Of a DNA stretch of 5,470 bases, positions 3,521 through 5,470 are shown in pieces. The position numbers and the translations under genes were made by a program. Location of the stretch: positions 1-5,470 of the forward strand of contig JAQVHJ010000184.1 of NCBI GenBank assembly GCA_028696285.1, given 5' to 3'. Within the stretch, counting starts at the first letter, position 1, and the number at the start of each line of letters is the position of its first letter. Below the pieces are notes generated by a model, which was given only the letters and a program-made list of their open reading frames with translations, did not search any database and was not told the DNA's origin. This DNA is from a bacterium. GTDB lineage: Bacteria; AUK180; JAQVHJ01.

Positions 3521-5080
3521 ATGAAGGTTGTAACATCTGCACAGATGCGCGCAATGGATGCAAAAGCTATTTCGGATTATAAGATTCCGGGATTAATTTT
3601 AATGGAGAATGCGGGGAAGGAAGCATTCGAGATCCTTGAAGATTATTTTGAAGATGACCTTGAGATGTTCAAGATCCTGGTTGTCTGCGGGAAGGGTAAT
3701 ATCGGCGGAGACGGTTTTGTTCTTGCCCGGCATTTATATAATAACGGTTACGACATTGATGTTTTTATAATGGATACCCCCGGGTCATATTCCGGAGATG
3801 CGAAGACGAACCTTAACATCCTCCGCAATTTAAAATGCCCGGTAAAATGTATAAGGAACCTGACAACCGAGAAACTCCTCAATGAATTCAAGGGTTACAC
3901 ATTAATTATTGATGCGGTTTTCGGCACCGGTTTCAAGGGTGCCCCGCGCGGGTTATATTCTGATGTTATTGATATAATAAATGACCGGAATGCCGTTGTT
4001 GTCTCTCTTGATATCCCGTCCGGATTAAATCCTGATACAGGCCTTGCGGAAGGCAGTGTTGTTCATGCAAACCTGACAATTACCATGGGTCTCCCGAAGA
4101 TAGGTATGATGATCTATCCCGGTCACGGATACTGCGGTGATATAATTATGGCAGATATAAGCATGCCCCCTGAACTTCTGTATGACAGGGGCATATTCAC
4201 CGAGGTAATTGAAGAGACGCACTTACCGTTATTAACGAGGAAACCCGACACGCATAAAGGATGTTACGGCCGGATCCTTATCATCGGCACTTCACCCGGG
4301 CTTACGGGCGCCGGGTACTTTGCCGGCCAGGCGGCCTTGAAGACAGGCGCAGGTATGATCACGCTTGCAGTTCCCAAATCTATTAACCCGATCCTGGAAG
4401 CGAAACTGACAGAGGTAATGACCCTGCCGGTTAATGATAAAGACGGGCACTTCTCCCTTGAATCACTGGATGAAATTCTGTTATTCTCCGAGAAATCAGA
4501 TGTAGTTGTAATCGGCCCGGGTATCGGGAGGCATCCGGAAACAATTACATTTGTGAAGGAATTTATAAAGGTCTGTTCAAAACCCCTGATAATAGATGCG
4601 GACGGTTTATTTGCAGTCCAGGGCTCCCTTGATTTAATTAAAGACTATTCTGCCCCCGTAATTCTAACCCCGCATTTCGCGGAGTTTTCGAGGTTATTGG
4701 GGGAGGAGATTGAAAATATAAAGCATGAAAAGGTGAAGAAGGCAGTCACGTTCGCTGTCAAGAATAACTGTCTCCTTGTCCTGAAAGGCGCAGAGACCTT
4801 GATCGCAACAGAAAAAGGTGAGCTGTTCATTAATCTGACAGGGAACCCGGGAATGGCCACAGGCGGGATGGGAGATGTTCTCTCAGGATTTATCGCTTCA
4901 TTAATAGGTCAGGATGTGGATATCAATACAGCTGCAATTACTGCAGCGTATTTAATGGGGCTTGCAGGGGATCAGCTCCTGGGTGAAGTGGGATACGCAG
5001 GGATTAATCCGAGCGAGATTATTGAGACACTTCCGTTTTTAATCAGGGATTACTTAGAGGAACATGAAGAAGAAGAGTGA
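3521..5080 (+). CDS. nnr: Bifunctional NAD(P)H-hydrate epimerase / ADP-dependent NAD(P)H-hydrate dehydratase
   Basis: This 519-residue cytoplasmic enzyme repairs hydrated NADH and NADPH: the N-terminal YjeF_N domain interconverts R and S hydrates, and the C-terminal ribokinase-like domain dehydrates the S form at the expense of ADP. The epimerase half (about 1-220) shows VTSAQMRAMD, ILMENAG (26-32), GKGNIGGDG (57-65), DAVFGTG (131-137) and SLDIPSGLNPDTG (162-174). The dehydratase half (about 235-510) shows THKGCYGRILIIGTS (244-258), GPGIG (332-336), DADGL (359-363), LTPHFAEFSRLLG (382-394), LKGAETLI (421-428) and GNPGMATGGMGDVLSG (441-456) with the catalytic Asp at 452. Length is normal for the fused form. 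AGGAG (3509-3513) lies 7 nt before the ATG. Small deviations are Ile61 where the glycine-rich loop usually has a second Asn, and HFAE instead of HPGE. It lies 20 nt after the signal-peptidase-like gene and overlaps thiL by 17 nt. Confidence 0.96.
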   Translation: MKVVTSAQMRAMDAKAISDYKIPGLILMENAGKEAFEILEDYFEDDLEMFKILVVCGKGNIGGDGFVLARHLYNNGYDIDVFIMDTPGSYSGDAKTNLNILRNLKCPVKCIRNLTTEKLLNEFKGYTLIIDAVFGTGFKGAPRGLYSDVIDIINDRNAVVVSLDIPSGLNPDTGLAEGSVVHANLTITMGLPKIGMMIYPGHGYCGDIIMADISMPPELLYDRGIFTEVIEETHLPLLTRKPDTHKGCYGRILIIGTSPGLTGAGYFAGQAALKTGAGMITLAVPKSINPILEAKLTEVMTLPVNDKDGHFSLESLDEILLFSEKSDVVVIGPGIGRHPETITFVKEFIKVCSKPLIIDADGLFAVQGSLDLIKDYSAPVILTPHFAEFSRLLGEEIENIKHEKVKKAVTFAVKNNCLLVLKGAETLIATEKGELFINLTGNPGMATGGMGDVLSGFIASLIGQDVDINTAAITAAYLMGLAGDQLLGEVGYAGINPSEIIETLPFLIRDYLEEHEEEE

Positions 5081-5470
5081 TTTTTCAGAAGAGATTTTTC
5101 TGCAGGGACTCAGGAAACAATTCAATTACCCCGGGCTGAAAAATACTGTCGGGATCCGGGATGATGCCGCGATCCTGAAAACCGGTAATGAAACACTTGT
5201 AATAACTGCGGATATGATGGCGGAAGACGTGCATTTCGACCTGAAATATTTTTCCATTGCAGATCTCGCATATAAAATTATCGCAGTTAATGTTTCCGAT
5301 ATCTCAGCCATGGGCGGGATTCCGCTCTATTCATTAATATCCATCGCAGCTCCCAAAAAAAACGCGAGATTCTTCCTGAAACGGTTTTATGATGAACTTG
5401 AGAAGGTACTTAATCTATTTAAAATTAAATTGATTGGCGGTGATACAATCTCCTCAAATAAGATCATAAT
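5064..5470 (+). CDS. thiL: Thiamine-monophosphate kinase, N-terminal part (runs off right edge)
   Basis: ThiL phosphorylates thiamine monophosphate to thiamine diphosphate with ATP in the cytoplasm, the last step of thiamine cofactor synthesis. The 135 complete codons visible carry family blocks: TVGIRDDAAIL (28-38, usual GIGDDAA, metal/ATP binding), ITADMMAEDVHF (47-58, usual STDMLVEGVHF), LAYKIIAVNVSDISAMGG (68-85) and LIGGDTISS (123-131, usual GGDTT-S). The full protein is normally about 310-340 residues, so a bit over half is missing. The ATG at 5064 lies inside the end of nnr (17-nt overlap, different frame). An in-frame TAG at 5055-5057 precludes any earlier start, and GAGG (5057-5060) is a close ribosome site only 3 nt away, so translational coupling to nnr is likely. 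The Arg at position 32 in place of the usual Gly is a minor deviation. Confidence 0.93.
   Translation, partial: MKKKSDFSEEIFLQGLRKQFNYPGLKNTVGIRDDAAILKTGNETLVITADMMAEDVHFDLKYFSIADLAYKIIAVNVSDISAMGGIPLYSLISIAAPKKNARFFLKRFYDELEKVLNLFKIKLIGGDTISSNKII

Noticed and set aside
3056..5311. Antisense open frames inside the lepB-like, nnr and thiL genes
   Set aside because: They are shadows of strongly supported plus-strand genes, with no family resemblance.

Overview
The window looks like chromosomal DNA from an uncultured, probably anaerobic bacterium. All three promoters I can place are sigma-70 type (TTGACA-like and TATAAT-like boxes with 17-nt spacers), and Shine-Dalgarno sites of the AAGGAG, GGAG or AGGAG type precede four of the five starts. 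The intergenic DNA is AT-rich and full of dispersed short words. I cannot name the phylum from this sequence. The repeat-laden intergenic DNA and the ORF6N remnant fit many candidate phyla, Spirochaetes-like or delta-proteobacteria-like genomes.

Layout. (1) Positions 1-273, minus strand: the N-terminal half of a DUF4126 membrane protein, read off the left edge from a near-consensus promoter (310-338). (2) Positions 339-1559: no gene. It is a mosaic of short repeated words, small hairpins and the first copy (1069-1490) of a ~420-bp direct repeat. (3) Positions 1560-1920: a consensus promoter driving a truncated ORF6N-domain gene that looks like a decayed remnant. (4) Positions 1921-2876: more repeat mosaic, with the second copy of the direct repeat (2381-2804). 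Each copy starts with a ~205-bp unit bounded by inverted termini (ATAAACAGGT / ACCTGTTTAT) with a short hairpin just inside each end. It resembles a non-autonomous mobile element or a structured repeat. (5) Positions 2911-5470, plus strand: a tight gene cluster made of a signal-peptidase-I-like membrane protein, a bifunctional NAD(P)H-hydrate repair enzyme (nnr) and the start of thiamine-monophosphate kinase (thiL), which runs off the right edge.

How the genes relate. The three right-hand genes are 20 nt apart and then overlapping by 17 nt, so they are probably one transcript. Nnr repairs damaged nicotinamide cofactors and ThiL makes thiamine diphosphate, so those two are cofactor housekeeping. 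The signal-peptidase-like protein is the oddity: it keeps the family fold signatures, but by ungapped motif alignment it lacks the catalytic Ser and Lys and the conserved Ser/Asp/Arg that follow the GDNR box. It may be a pseudoenzyme. The most notable non-coding signal is the pair of inverted-terminus hairpin elements flanking the ORF6N remnant.
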